Virus record (IMG/VR): IMGVR_UViG_3300007229_000047
Coordinates: 1 to 29,594 of that record
Reading direction: 5' to 3' (one strand)
From: a virus
Length of the DNA stretch: 29,594 nucleotides
Positions 15,709-21,939 of the stretch are shown piece after piece. The notes below the pieces were generated by a model. That model had not been told where the DNA came from. It was given only the letters and a program-made list of their open reading frames with translations, and made no database searches. Position numbers and translations under genes: made by a program. Positions within the stretch are counted from its first letter, which is position 1. Each line of letters opens with the position of its first letter.

Positions 15709-17560
15709 GTGGGGCCACTACTGCGATGAGCTAAAGCTACCCACAGAAGATGAAGTAATAGAGTGGTTCGAGCGCTGGCCCGAAGCAAGCATTGCTGTAA
15801 TCACTGGCCCTTTGTCTGGGCTGGTGATTGTAGACTGTGATAACGAGGACGCCTTGGATGAAGCCACACGGCTGGGCATGACCAAGACACCCATTAAAGT
15901 ACGTACAAAAAAAGGCTGGCACTTTTACTTTAAGTTCCCGAAAGGTTCCGAGTGGATAAAAAACAGGGTAGGGGGCGACGGCAATGATGTAGACTGGCCG
16001 CGTTGCGACGGTCTGGATTTGCGTGGCTCCAAAGGATACGCCGTTGCTCCACCGTCAAAGAATTACCAGTGGGTAATAACCGAGGGAGCAGATTTAGATG
16101 ATCTTCCGATCTACACGCCACCGAAAATAACCCCATTAGTACGTGCTAATAATGTCGTTAATCTGAACGAGTGGAAATTTGAGGGCATGTCGCTCGCAGA
16201 TGTTAAGTTATCGCAGCCCATATGGGATCGTACGAAAGAACTTGTTGATCGCATTGGTAAGCTGCCAGAGGGCGGGGGCAACGGTAGAGATGATCGCTTG
16301 TACAAGTATATCTCTTCTCTTGCGGGTCAGGGGCTTGGCATCGAAGGTCTCACGTCAGGTGCCTTAGAGTTTATGGAAGCATTCTTTCAAAGCAATGTGG
16401 AGCAAGGCAAGGTTGCTCAGATGTGTGAACGTGCTCTTGAGAATGAAATCCGCAAGGGTAATCTCCCTATGGACCTAGAGCCAGAAGAGGAAGAGAAGCC
16501 ACGCAAGTACAAGCCAATCACGACCGCCGACCTTGATGACTTACGTGAGTACGTAGCGGGTATGGAGTTCTATATTGACCCTATAGTCCCCACCAAAGGT
16601 ACTATACTTCAAGTTTTCGGGTACTCAGGCCACGGCAAGTCTATGTTCGTACGCCACCTGTTATATGCAGCAGCCGCAGGACAGCACAGGTTCGGCCCTT
16701 TCGATCTTGGTCAGAAGTCTCGCGTTCTCTACTTCGATTTCGAGAACAGCCGTGCAAACGTCGCGAACTTTCTTGATCGCAGCAAGCGCTCGTTCGGTGA
16801 TGCGGGTGACAACTTCATGATTTGGGCACCGTTCAATGACGAGCACAGCATGAACCTGATGACGGAAGAGGGCGTACGAAACTTCCAAGCATGGATTAAA
16901 GCAGTACGCCCGACCCATGTTGTGATCGATACGATCAGGTCAGCGTTTCCAGGTCTGCAAGAAAACAGCGCCGAGCAATGGAGCCACATCAACCAGCTTT
17001 GCTTAAAGATGCGTAACGCTGGGTTGGCGGTTTGGCTACTGCACCACAGCAACAAGCCGAGTGAGGGCACAGCTTCGGGTCGTGAGGCGGGTAGTTCAAA
17101 CCAGCTTACCGTACTTGAGACCCAGATAAAAATAACGCAAGTGTTCTGGGATAAAGAGACAGCCGAGGTGAAGGCTGGTTTGTTTGAGGGCGACATTCCC
17201 AACTCACCGTTCCACTCCCTGTCGTCCAAACCCGCGCTCGATGACAACGAACGGCTGGACGTGATGATGCAAGTGCGGTTCGGTAAGGTGAGGGAGTGGT
17301 CAGATGCACACGAACCATTTTATAATATGGCGTTCGCATCCAATATGGACGACGACACCGTTCGTATAGTAAGCGGCAAGACATCCAAGCAGCGAGCCAT
17401 AACCTTCGCGCAGCAGTGGACAGACGCGCATGGTGTCACGCGCCCAGCGCTATCTGATGTTGAGATTTCGCAGCGGGTAGGGCGTCCGGTCAGTACGGTT
17501 GCTGAGTGGACACACAAGTATCGCGAAGAAATGCCCAGCTACATAGCCAACGCTCAATAA
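15617..17560 (+). CDS. Bifunctional PrimPol primase - RepA-like helicase
   Basis: I chose ATG 15617, with GGAG 7 nt upstream; the frame is open back to 15491 but the conserved PrimPol start (ALELLDRGWAVIPI) begins right after this ATG. The 647-aa protein has a PrimPol domain (residues 1-165; D73 and D75 in VIVDCD, H102 in GWHFYF, D134 in LDLRG). It is followed by a RecA/RepA-type ATPase with Walker A GYSGHGKS (335-342) and Walker B VVID (D438). A short C-terminal HTH-like part (VEISQRVGRPVSTVAEW) ends it. It should prime and unwind DNA for phage replication. Its 5' end overlaps the regulator by 92 nt, an unusually long overlap. No DNA polymerase is seen in the window. Confidence 0.9.
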   Translation: MKTTLEEALELLDRGWAVIPILAETKRPAVKWGHYCDELKLPTEDEVIEWFERWPEASIAVITGPLSGLVIVDCDNEDALDEATRLGMTKTPIKVRTKKGWHFYFKFPKGSEWIKNRVGGDGNDVDWPRCDGLDLRGSKGYAVAPPSKNYQWVITEGADLDDLPIYTPPKITPLVRANNVVNLNEWKFEGMSLADVKLSQPIWDRTKELVDRIGKLPEGGGNGRDDRLYKYISSLAGQGLGIEGLTSGALEFMEAFFQSNVEQGKVAQMCERALENEIRKGNLPMDLEPEEEEKPRKYKPITTADLDDLREYVAGMEFYIDPIVPTKGTILQVFGYSGHGKSMFVRHLLYAAAAGQHRFGPFDLGQKSRVLYFDFENSRANVANFLDRSKRSFGDAGDNFMIWAPFNDEHSMNLMTEEGVRNFQAWIKAVRPTHVVIDTIRSAFPGLQENSAEQWSHINQLCLKMRNAGLAVWLLHHSNKPSEGTASGREAGSSNQLTVLETQIKITQVFWDKETAEVKAGLFEGDIPNSPFHSLSSKPALDDNERLDVMMQVRFGKVREWSDAHEPFYNMAFASNMDDDTVRIVSGKTSKQRAITFAQQWTDAHGVTRPALSDVEISQRVGRPVSTVAEWTHKYREEMPSYIANAQ

Positions 17561-17597
17561 AAAAACCCGCGCGTGAGTTGATACCTCGACGCGCGGG
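17559..17597 (-). terminator. Intrinsic terminator acting leftward
   Basis: CCCGCGCGT (17566-17574) pairs perfectly with ACGCGCGGG (17589-17597). An inner GAG/CTC adds three pairs around one bulge. The seven A residues at 17559-17565 become a U-tract only on the minus strand. On the plus strand no T-run follows, so this terminator faces transcripts coming from the right, although the upstream primase gene is on the plus strand. Confidence 0.75.
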
Positions 17598-17649
17598 AGT
17601 TCGTTGTAACAGTGGTATGCAGTGAACAGCCAATGTCGGAAAGTACAAC
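17559..17649 (-). ncRNA. Candidate leftward small RNA (~90 nt)
   Basis: A minus-strand promoter-like pair (TTGATT 17685-17680, 18-nt spacer, TAAACT 17661-17656) would start RNA near 17649. The strong leftward terminator at 17559-17597 would end it. No start codon with a ribosome site lies in between on that strand, so the product would be noncoding. This is inferred from the terminator's direction and has no homology support. Confidence 0.3.
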
Positions 17650-17655
17650 ACCTTT

Positions 17656-17685
17656 AGTTTACAAAAGTTGTGCGTACAAAATCAA
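17656..17685 (-). promoter_or_regulatory. Possible leftward promoter with operator site 2
   Basis: The operator-like GTTTACAAAAGTTGTG (17657-17672) overlaps the -10 region and spacer of a weak minus-strand promoter (TTGATT and TAAACT). One half-site, GTTGTG, is perfect; the other is degenerate. Confidence 0.4.
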
Positions 17686-17717
17686 GAAGAATGTTAAAAA
17701 ATATACCGTACCGGAAC

Positions 17718-17818
17718 CGATAAAATCGTGCCTACAGTTTCACGTTTCCCTCGTTCACACCAATTCACGGAGTGAATAGGTGTTCACTTAGTCGCCTACA
17801 GTAAACTCGATTTTATCG
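17718..17818. repeat. Nested repeats in the intergenic region: candidate replication origin
   Basis: Outer inverted repeat: CGATAAAATCG (17718-17728) and CGATTTTATCG (17808-17818), perfect over 11 bp. Inside it, GCCTACAGT occurs as a direct repeat at 17730-17738 and 17794-17802. The centre is a dyad, GTTCACACCAATTCAC (17753-17768) against GTGAATAGGTGTTCAC (17772-17787), pairing at 13 of 16 positions around a 3-nt loop. It lies just downstream of the primase-helicase in the longest gene-free stretch (17561-17949), which otherwise holds the leftward terminator, two operators and a promoter. Confidence 0.6.
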
Positions 17819-17844
17819 TCTTCGTACGAAAAGTCAATACGTAC

Positions 17845-17890
17845 AGCACAACTTTACGAAACTTTTTTACAACATAAGTTGTGCTATAGT
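17845..17890 (+). promoter_or_regulatory. Rightward promoter with operator site 3 for the 17950-21236 genes
   Basis: A 10-bp perfect inverted repeat, AGCACAACTT (17845-17854) and AAGTTGTGCT (17876-17885), encloses a second palindrome, TACAACATAAGTTGTG (17868-17883). The latter fills the spacer before a good -10, TATAGT (17885-17890). The -35 at 17862-17867 (CTTTTT) is poor, so an activator may help. RNA would start near 17897, shortly before the gene at 17950. Confidence 0.6.
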
Positions 17891-17949
17891 TGTGACCGTG
17901 TTAGATACGCTACATCAACGCACGGTGCAGCATGTCTAGTAGGATAAAG

Positions 17950-18282
17950 ATGACCGAGGACGACGTATCATGGCTTAATAATAACCATGAATTGTACAGT
18001 CACCGAGAGATCGCGGAGCGCTTCGGAGTTTGCGTCGATACCGCGAAGAGAATTTTGATGCGATTAAATTTACAGTATTTCCCAGGCGCGAAATACCAGA
18101 CAAGGCCACTGCCAAAGATGTGGAACAGAGCGTGCATAACGTGTGGAGACACAAAGGATCGGGCAAGTGGACAGTATAAGTGCGACGGTTGCACCGAGCG
18201 CGAGCTAGAAGCGCAACGGTCTCGCGGCATGTTCGAAGAGATAGAACGAAGACAACCAGCAAAATTGGAGATACCGTTTTAA
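17950..18282 (+). CDS. HTH plus zinc-ribbon DNA-binding protein
   Basis: I chose ATG 17950 because AGGA lies 5 nt upstream; an in-frame ATG at 17932 has no good ribosome site. The 110-aa protein has an N-terminal HTH (HELYSHREIAERFGVCVDTAKRIL, about residues 13-36). It is followed by a four-cysteine zinc ribbon (C62, C65, C78, C81) and a basic/acidic helical tail. It is the first gene of the plus-strand run after the operator region and is coupled by TAATG to the nuclease gene. A transcription regulator or a DNA-binding helper for the resolvase-like nuclease would both fit. I do not recognise a named family. Confidence 0.75.
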   Translation: MTEDDVSWLNNNHELYSHREIAERFGVCVDTAKRILMRLNLQYFPGAKYQTRPLPKMWNRACITCGDTKDRASGQYKCDGCTERELEAQRSRGMFEEIERRQPAKLEIPF

Positions 18283-18680
18283 TGGGCAACCCTCAGAAGG
18301 CCAAAGGCGACAAGTACGAAGTTGACTTAGCACACTACTTTAATGACAACGTGTTCATGGAAGAGCGTTGCCAGCGAGCGCCGCTATCTGGCGGAGGCAA
18401 GATCGGTCTTCACGCGGGTGGCGCTGACCTTCTGGGTACGCCGCTCGTTTTCGTCGAAGCCAAGCGGGTTGAGCGTCTCAACGTACGCGACGCAATGCGA
18501 CAGGCCGAACGCAACATCCAACAAACCAGATCGCCGGAAGCGCCCGTAGTCATAACCAGACGTAACCTTGAAGCACTTCAAGATAGTCTCGTAGTTATGC
18601 GCCTCAAAGACTGGAAAGAAATGTACATCGCTTCGCTTGAGAAATCTGCGTTCTTAAAACCGGACGACACAACTGGGTAG
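18282..18680 (+). CDS. PDDEXK nuclease, Holliday-junction-resolvase-like
   Basis: Start at ATG 18282, sharing one base with the previous stop; the frame upstream of it lies inside the HTH gene. The 132-aa protein has E13 in GDKYEVDLAHYF, a GGADLLG loop with D49, E59-x-K61 in VFVEAKR, and Q74 in MRQAERN. This is the order of the archaeal Hjc / phage resolvase type of PDDEXK enzyme. It would cut branched DNA during replication, recombination or packaging. The gene ends at 18680, with 68 nt before the next small gene. Confidence 0.8.
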   Translation: MGNPQKAKGDKYEVDLAHYFNDNVFMEERCQRAPLSGGGKIGLHAGGADLLGTPLVFVEAKRVERLNVRDAMRQAERNIQQTRSPEAPVVITRRNLEALQDSLVVMRLKDWKEMYIASLEKSAFLKPDDTTG

Positions 18681-18748
18681 AAATACTACAAGTAATACTC
18701 AAACCTAAAATCAGCGTCACCACTTACTATCTTAAAGGAACTGGTGAG

Positions 18749-18925
18749 ATGCTCTGCGTTTTAGTGTTCGTAGGTTTCGGACATACCTTCATCAGCGGCG
18801 CGGGCAACGTGCTGTACAAAAACTGTTACTACGATTGCGGCGGCAAAAAGAACGGATCATTTTATGATCGGGCCTACACTGTCAGTCCCTCCTATTCGTG
18901 CCCGAACAAGTTTGCGAAGACATGA
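18749..18925 (+). CDS. Small hydrophobic-start, Cys-rich protein (58 aa)
   Basis: This small frame starts at ATG 18749 with GGTGAG directly upstream and AAGGA a little further. The product begins with a hydrophobic stretch (LCVLVFVGFGHTFISGAG) that may be a signal or membrane segment. It then has KNCYYDCGG and ends with SYSCPNKFAKT, giving three cysteines after the leader. Its TGA overlaps the next ATG by 4 nt (ATGA), which supports it as a real coupled gene. Small secreted or membrane proteins like this, with a CxxxC and a CP near the end, occur in phage late regions. Function unknown. Confidence 0.65.
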   Translation: MLCVLVFVGFGHTFISGAGNVLYKNCYYDCGGKKNGSFYDRAYTVSPSYSCPNKFAKT

Positions 18926-19383
18926 TAGAAGTTCTCGCACTGGCAAGCGCCGTCAGCACAATCTCGTCTTCCATTTCAAGTGCTGTCCAAGCGGGCAAAG
19001 ACGTAGGCTCTATGCTGCCTGCATTTGGCAAGCTCGCCAAGTTGGAAGCTGACATAAATCTTGCAGAGAAGGGCCGACACAAAGGACCATTAGGTCGCCT
19101 GACTTCAACAGAAGAAGAAGGGTTCGCTATTGCCTCCGCGCGCATGAAGCACAAGGAGGCTATGGATAATCTAAGGTCTATTTGCCAGCTATATGGCCCA
19201 CCAAATATGTGGGCAACCGTTGTACGCGAGCAGGCCGCAGCGCGCGTAAGGCGCAAAGATTTTCTCGAAGCTCAGGCCGCAAAGCGCGACAAGATTTTCT
19301 GGGTATGCTCTGTTATCTTGGGTGTATTGTTCTTCGCCGCAGGCGCGGGCGCATTGCTTTATGGCGCAAGTTTACTCGCTTAA
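18922..19383 (+). CDS. Hypothetical protein with C-terminal membrane segment
   Basis: I start at ATG 18922 (MIEVLALASAVSTISSSI...), which overlaps the upstream TGA. The 153-aa protein has an N-terminal Ala/Ser-rich amphipathic helix (residues 1-35), a charged helical middle with heptad-like spacing, a basic stretch (VRRKDFLEAQAAKRDK), and one strong membrane segment near the C terminus (IFWVCSVILGVLFFAAGAGALLYGASLL). It should be a tail-anchored inner-membrane protein. Proteins of this build are common near lysis or tail genes of marine phages, but I cannot assign a function; a lysis accessory role is a guess from position. Confidence 0.7.
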   Translation: MIEVLALASAVSTISSSISSAVQAGKDVGSMLPAFGKLAKLEADINLAEKGRHKGPLGRLTSTEEEGFAIASARMKHKEAMDNLRSICQLYGPPNMWATVVREQAAARVRRKDFLEAQAAKRDKIFWVCSVILGVLFFAAGAGALLYGASLLA

Positions 19384-19403
19384 TTAATTTTGTATCCTAA
19401 GTC

Positions 19404-19467
19404 GGGGCAGCTCCGCTGGGGCTGCGCTGCCGCGTCGAAATGTACGCATGTCAAGGACGACTGCCCC
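19404..19467 (+). other. Structured intergenic segment (possible RNA element)
   Basis: GGGGCAG (19404-19410) and CTGCCCC (19461-19467) form a perfect 7-bp closing stem. An alternative hairpin, GCAGCTCC-GCT-GGGGCTGC (19407-19425), overlaps its left arm, so the two structures exclude each other. No U-tract follows, so it is not a standard terminator. It could be a processing site or translational switch before the gene at 19520. Confidence 0.35.
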
Positions 19468-19519
19468 ATGGGTGCTGTGTACATATGGTTGAAGTAATAA
19501 TAAAATCGGCGGCCTTGCT

Positions 19520-19789
19520 ATGAACGAACATATTTACACGCTCATCATAGCTCTCGCTGGCTCCGCCGGGTTCTGGTCATTCATGGCTCTCCGAGAGAAG
19601 AACAAAGGAAATCCAGCAAGCGAGTACAGTACCACATTGAAAAGCCAGATTGACGGCCTCGCGAAACGTCTCGACGCGAAGGATTTAAAGATCGAACAAC
19701 TTCTCGGAGAGATCGCTAACCTACGTTCCGATCTCTCAGCCGCAAAGGTAAACATTTTGCACTTGGAAACTTTGCTGAGATCAAAGTGA
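19520..19789 (+). CDS. Holin candidate: N-terminal membrane anchor plus coiled coil
   Basis: The 89-aa protein has one N-terminal membrane segment (IYTLIIALAGSAGFWSFMA, residues 5-23), a charged linker, and a long coiled coil (residues about 38-88; repeating L/I at heptad positions through DGLAKRLDAKDLKIEQLLGEI...). It lies three genes before the spanin pair and two before the endolysin, so a holin or lysis-regulating role is likely. Single-pass proteins of this kind are common in phage lysis regions, but the coiled coil is unusually long for a holin. Its TGA overlaps the GTG start of the next gene (GTGA). Confidence 0.65.
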   Translation: MNEHIYTLIIALAGSAGFWSFMALREKNKGNPASEYSTTLKSQIDGLAKRLDAKDLKIEQLLGEIANLRSDLSAAKVNILHLETLLRSK

Positions 19790-20187
19790 ATGAGACTTCA
19801 ACTACATCTATCGGACGAGCGGGCGAGTTCTTCGCCTCATCCATCCTCCAAACTTACGGCATCCACACCGTTCATGTGGCAATCCCCGACGACGATCTGT
19901 GGTGCCTCTCGCCGGACGGCAGGATGCTTCGCGTACAAGTAAAGGCCACAATGTCTACGCATGTAGATCGACCGGGATCAGGATCGGACCTCCCCATCTA
20001 TCGCTTCCGAACGGGACGACACAAGAACCGCTACCACGGTATATACATATTCGTAGCGCTCGACGTGAGGCTCTGCAAAGCAATGCGATGGTCTGAGCGT
20101 AGTCCACCCCTATCAATAAGATTTGTGGCCTCCGAGTTCACGCCGGAAGACGAAAGCGAAAGTATCAGGAGGGAATTTCTAAAATGA
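19786..20187 (+). CDS. PDDEXK-fold nuclease-like protein in the lysis region
   Basis: The 133-aa protein starts at GTG 19786, overlapping the previous stop by 4 nt. It has E14 in GRAGEFFASSIL, D36/D37 in PDDDLWC, and a VQVKA strand with Q51-x-K53. This is the reduced (E/Q)xK form of the PDDEXK core seen in resolvases and some Mrr-like or DUF-type nucleases. A beta segment (YHGIYIFVALDVRL) follows. It would be the third PDDEXK-like protein in the window. Whether it cuts DNA is uncertain because Gln replaces the usual acidic residue, although QxK variants can be active. Confidence 0.65.
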   Translation: MNETSTTSIGRAGEFFASSILQTYGIHTVHVAIPDDDLWCLSPDGRMLRVQVKATMSTHVDRPGSGSDLPIYRFRTGRHKNRYHGIYIFVALDVRLCKAMRWSERSPPLSIRFVASEFTPEDESESIRREFLK

Positions 20188-20852
20188 GAAAAATAAAAAA
20201 GATCATTGTCCACTGCTCCGCCACACGTAAAGATTGGATGGCTAAAAACTCACCCTCCGAGCAGCTACAGGAAATTCGTAAGTGGCACGTAGATGTCAAC
20301 GGATGGTCCGACATCGGCTACCATGCGTACATCTCTCGTACGGGCGACGTTCTCCAGGCTAGACCGATTGAAATCCAGGGCGCTCACACAAAAGGTCACA
20401 ACGCTGACAGCATTGGCGTATGCCTAGCAGGCGGCTTCGGCTCCAGCTCAGAGGACCGCGCAGTAGACCACTACACACCCGAACAGCTCGCCGCCCTCTG
20501 GAAGTTCATCAAGGACGCACGCGATATGTACGGCGACGCCATCAGCGTACACGGCCACAACGAGTACGCCAACAAAGCGTGCCCTGGCTTCCCGGTCGCA
20601 CGCTGGATGGCGGGCCAGTCAATCCAAGACGCCCGCCCAAAGTCAGCACCGCGCGTAAAGGCTACGCAATCCAAGACAGTCAAAGCCTCTGGCGTATCTA
20701 TAGCCGCCTCGATGGGTAGCGCTGGCGCTATGCTTTCCGGCCTTGGCGACATCGCTCAGTATATTGTTCTGGGTTTCGCAGGCGTATCGGTTTTGCTGGG
20801 CATCTTTATCATGCGCGAGCGCATCAAGTCTTGGACACAGGGCTGGCACTGA
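20184..20852 (+). CDS. Endolysin: T7-lysozyme-like N-acetylmuramoyl-L-alanine amidase with C-terminal membrane segment
   Basis: The 222-aa protein starts at ATG 20184 with AGGAGGG upstream. It closely follows T7 lysozyme: IVHCSAT (H10), GYH (Y46, H47), HTKGHNADSIGVCLAGG, and GHNEYANKACPGF with H125 and C133 eight residues apart, like T7 H122 and C130. H10, H125 and C133 should bind zinc; Y46 and K131 match the catalytic pair. It cuts the bond between muramic acid and L-Ala in peptidoglycan. Unlike T7 lysozyme it has a further 75 residues with a membrane segment (IAQYIVLGFAGVSVLLGIFIM, 190-210). C-terminally anchored endolysins are known but uncommon. The next gene, the i-spanin, starts on its stop codon. 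Confidence 0.92.
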   Translation: MRKIKKIIVHCSATRKDWMAKNSPSEQLQEIRKWHVDVNGWSDIGYHAYISRTGDVLQARPIEIQGAHTKGHNADSIGVCLAGGFGSSSEDRAVDHYTPEQLAALWKFIKDARDMYGDAISVHGHNEYANKACPGFPVARWMAGQSIQDARPKSAPRVKATQSKTVKASGVSIAASMGSAGAMLSGLGDIAQYIVLGFAGVSVLLGIFIMRERIKSWTQGWH

Positions 20853-21094
20853 TGATCTTTTTACCAGCTAAACTAAAACTGTACGGCCTCATCGTCGCGG
20901 CATTCGCCCTCGGCCTGCTCGGCATCTACTCAGCAGGCATCGCGCGTGGTCAAGATAAAATCAAGCGTAAGCTCGACGCAAAACTAATCGACGGTCTGCG
21001 CACAAGACAGGACATATCAGATGAACTCAATCAAATGGACGACACTTCTCTTGCTGACCGCGCTTCTGAGTTCGTGCGCGACGATAAAGGGTGA
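20852..21094 (+). CDS. i-spanin (Rz-like inner-membrane subunit)
   Basis: I start at ATG 20852, which shares a base with the amidase TGA (TGATG). The 80-aa product has an N-terminal membrane anchor (LYGLIVAAFALGLLGIYSAGIARG, residues 10-33), then a charged helical tail facing the periplasm. The o-spanin gene begins inside it in another frame, the classic overlapping Rz/Rz1 layout. The pair would span the periplasm and fuse the inner and outer membranes at the last step of lysis. The periplasmic part is short for an Rz. The call rests on topology and on the embedded lipoprotein gene. Confidence 0.75.
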   Translation: MIFLPAKLKLYGLIVAAFALGLLGIYSAGIARGQDKIKRKLDAKLIDGLRTRQDISDELNQMDDTSLADRASEFVRDDKG

Positions 21095-21236
21095 CAGCTA
21101 CTGTGACCTGACTTCAAGTATAATGTTTGATAAAAAAGATACGGTCGATCACCTACTCGCAAATGACCGCAACTTACTCAAAGATATTGTCGCTCATAAT
21201 GAGTTGCGCAAAGCTACATGCTCTGACAACCAATGA
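21021..21236 (+). CDS. o-spanin (Rz1-like outer-membrane lipoprotein)
   Basis: The 71-aa protein has a lipoprotein signal: KW, a hydrophobic core TTLLLLTALL, then the lipobox LSSC with C19 as the lipidated residue. After it comes GDSYCDLTSSIMF and a helical segment ending in ATC. The GDSYC start and closing Cys are typical of phage Rz1-like proteins. It overlaps the i-spanin by 74 nt in a different frame and continues past it. AGGAC lies upstream of the ATG. It should sit in the inner leaflet of the outer membrane and bind the i-spanin. Confidence 0.85.
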   Translation: MNSIKWTTLLLLTALLSSCATIKGDSYCDLTSSIMFDKKDTVDHLLANDRNLLKDIVAHNELRKATCSDNQ

Positions 21237-21244
21237 ATGTATCC

Positions 21245-21272
21245 TTGACGATACAGTTATAAAGTATATGGT
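21245..21272 (+). promoter_or_regulatory. Promoter candidate for the LuxR-integrase unit
   Basis: TTGACG (21245-21250), a 16-nt spacer and TATGGT (21267-21272) lie in the 118-nt gap after the o-spanin. The surrounding DNA is AT-rich. A second -35-like TTGACA occurs at 21369-21374, inside the N-terminal part of the next gene. Confidence 0.45.
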
Positions 21273-21317
21273 CGCTGTTATGGCGTTATTAAATATCGTT
21301 TTTAGGATGAGACACAT

Positions 21318-21346
21318 AAACTAAATTAAAACTAAATTAAACTAAA
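21318..21346 (+). repeat. 11-bp AT-rich tandem repeat upstream of the LuxR-type gene
   Basis: AAACTAAATTA occurs at 21318-21328 and 21329-21339, followed by a partial copy. It lies between the candidate promoter and the LuxR-type start. It may be a curved segment or a regulator-binding site. Confidence 0.5.
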
Positions 21347-21354
21347 GCATACTA

Positions 21355-21939
21355 ATGGAGACAACTCCCTTGACACAAGTGTATCGTAACCACTACAACA
21401 GTGAGATCGGCAATCCTGCCGCCCATCAGCCTGATGTTGGTGGAACTAACTATACTAATCAAATGGAGACATCCGTTATGCACAACATGCGATACGAATT
21501 GGCTCGTATTGAGGCTAAAATTGATATCCTTACGAACCTTGTCCTTAAAATGGACAGCCCAAACACAGCAACAACTTCAGCATCAGTAAGCGCTTCAGCT
21601 TCCGAGCAAGCATTGGTGCGATCACTGACGACAAAGCAGCACGTAACCGCCCAACTTCTTATTGCTGGGTGGCAAAACAAAGACATCGCGAAGTTAATCA
21701 ACATCGGTGAGAACACCGTGAAGCTGCACGTACGAGCCGTGTGCAAAAAAGTTGGCACCAAAACGCGCGGTCAAGCTGCACTAATAATGAATGACATCTT
21801 AGAAAAACTAGACCCCGAAGATTACAAGCGAGCGTCCGGCGGCATCCCAATAGACTGGGCACGGACGCTGGTGTCGGATGCACAGGATCATTACGCTCCA
21901 CTATACAGAAGCGCGGGGGGGACTGATGGCACTATTTAA
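21355..21939 (+). CDS. LuxR-type (GerE) helix-turn-helix regulator
   Basis: The 194-aa protein has a clear LuxR-type HTH at about residues 91-145 (LTTKQHVTAQLLIAGWQNKDIA..., then NIGENTVKLHVRAVCKKVG). There is no receiver or autoinducer domain. Before the HTH are a short helix (YELARIEAKIDILTNLVLKM) that could dimerise and a Ser/Ala linker. The start is uncertain: ATG 21355 lacks a ribosome site, while ATG 21478 has GGAG 9 nt upstream and a TTGACA about 100 nt before it. I keep 21355 because codon use stays protein-like. It overlaps the integrase gene by 14 nt, so it may control integration or excision. Confidence 0.8.
   Translation: METTPLTQVYRNHYNSEIGNPAAHQPDVGGTNYTNQMETSVMHNMRYELARIEAKIDILTNLVLKMDSPNTATTSASVSASASEQALVRSLTTKQHVTAQLLIAGWQNKDIAKLINIGENTVKLHVRAVCKKVGTKTRGQAALIMNDILEKLDPEDYKRASGGIPIDWARTLVSDAQDHYAPLYRSAGGTDGTI

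Noticed and set aside
17559-17597. The hairpin after the primase as a normal rightward terminator.
   Set aside because: No T-run follows on the plus strand; the A-run is before the hairpin, so the leftward direction fits better. Weak rightward activity is still possible.
19440-19523. A 27-codon frame whose stop overlaps the ATG at 19520.
   Set aside because: It has no ribosome site and lies within the structured segment; the overlap alone is weak support.
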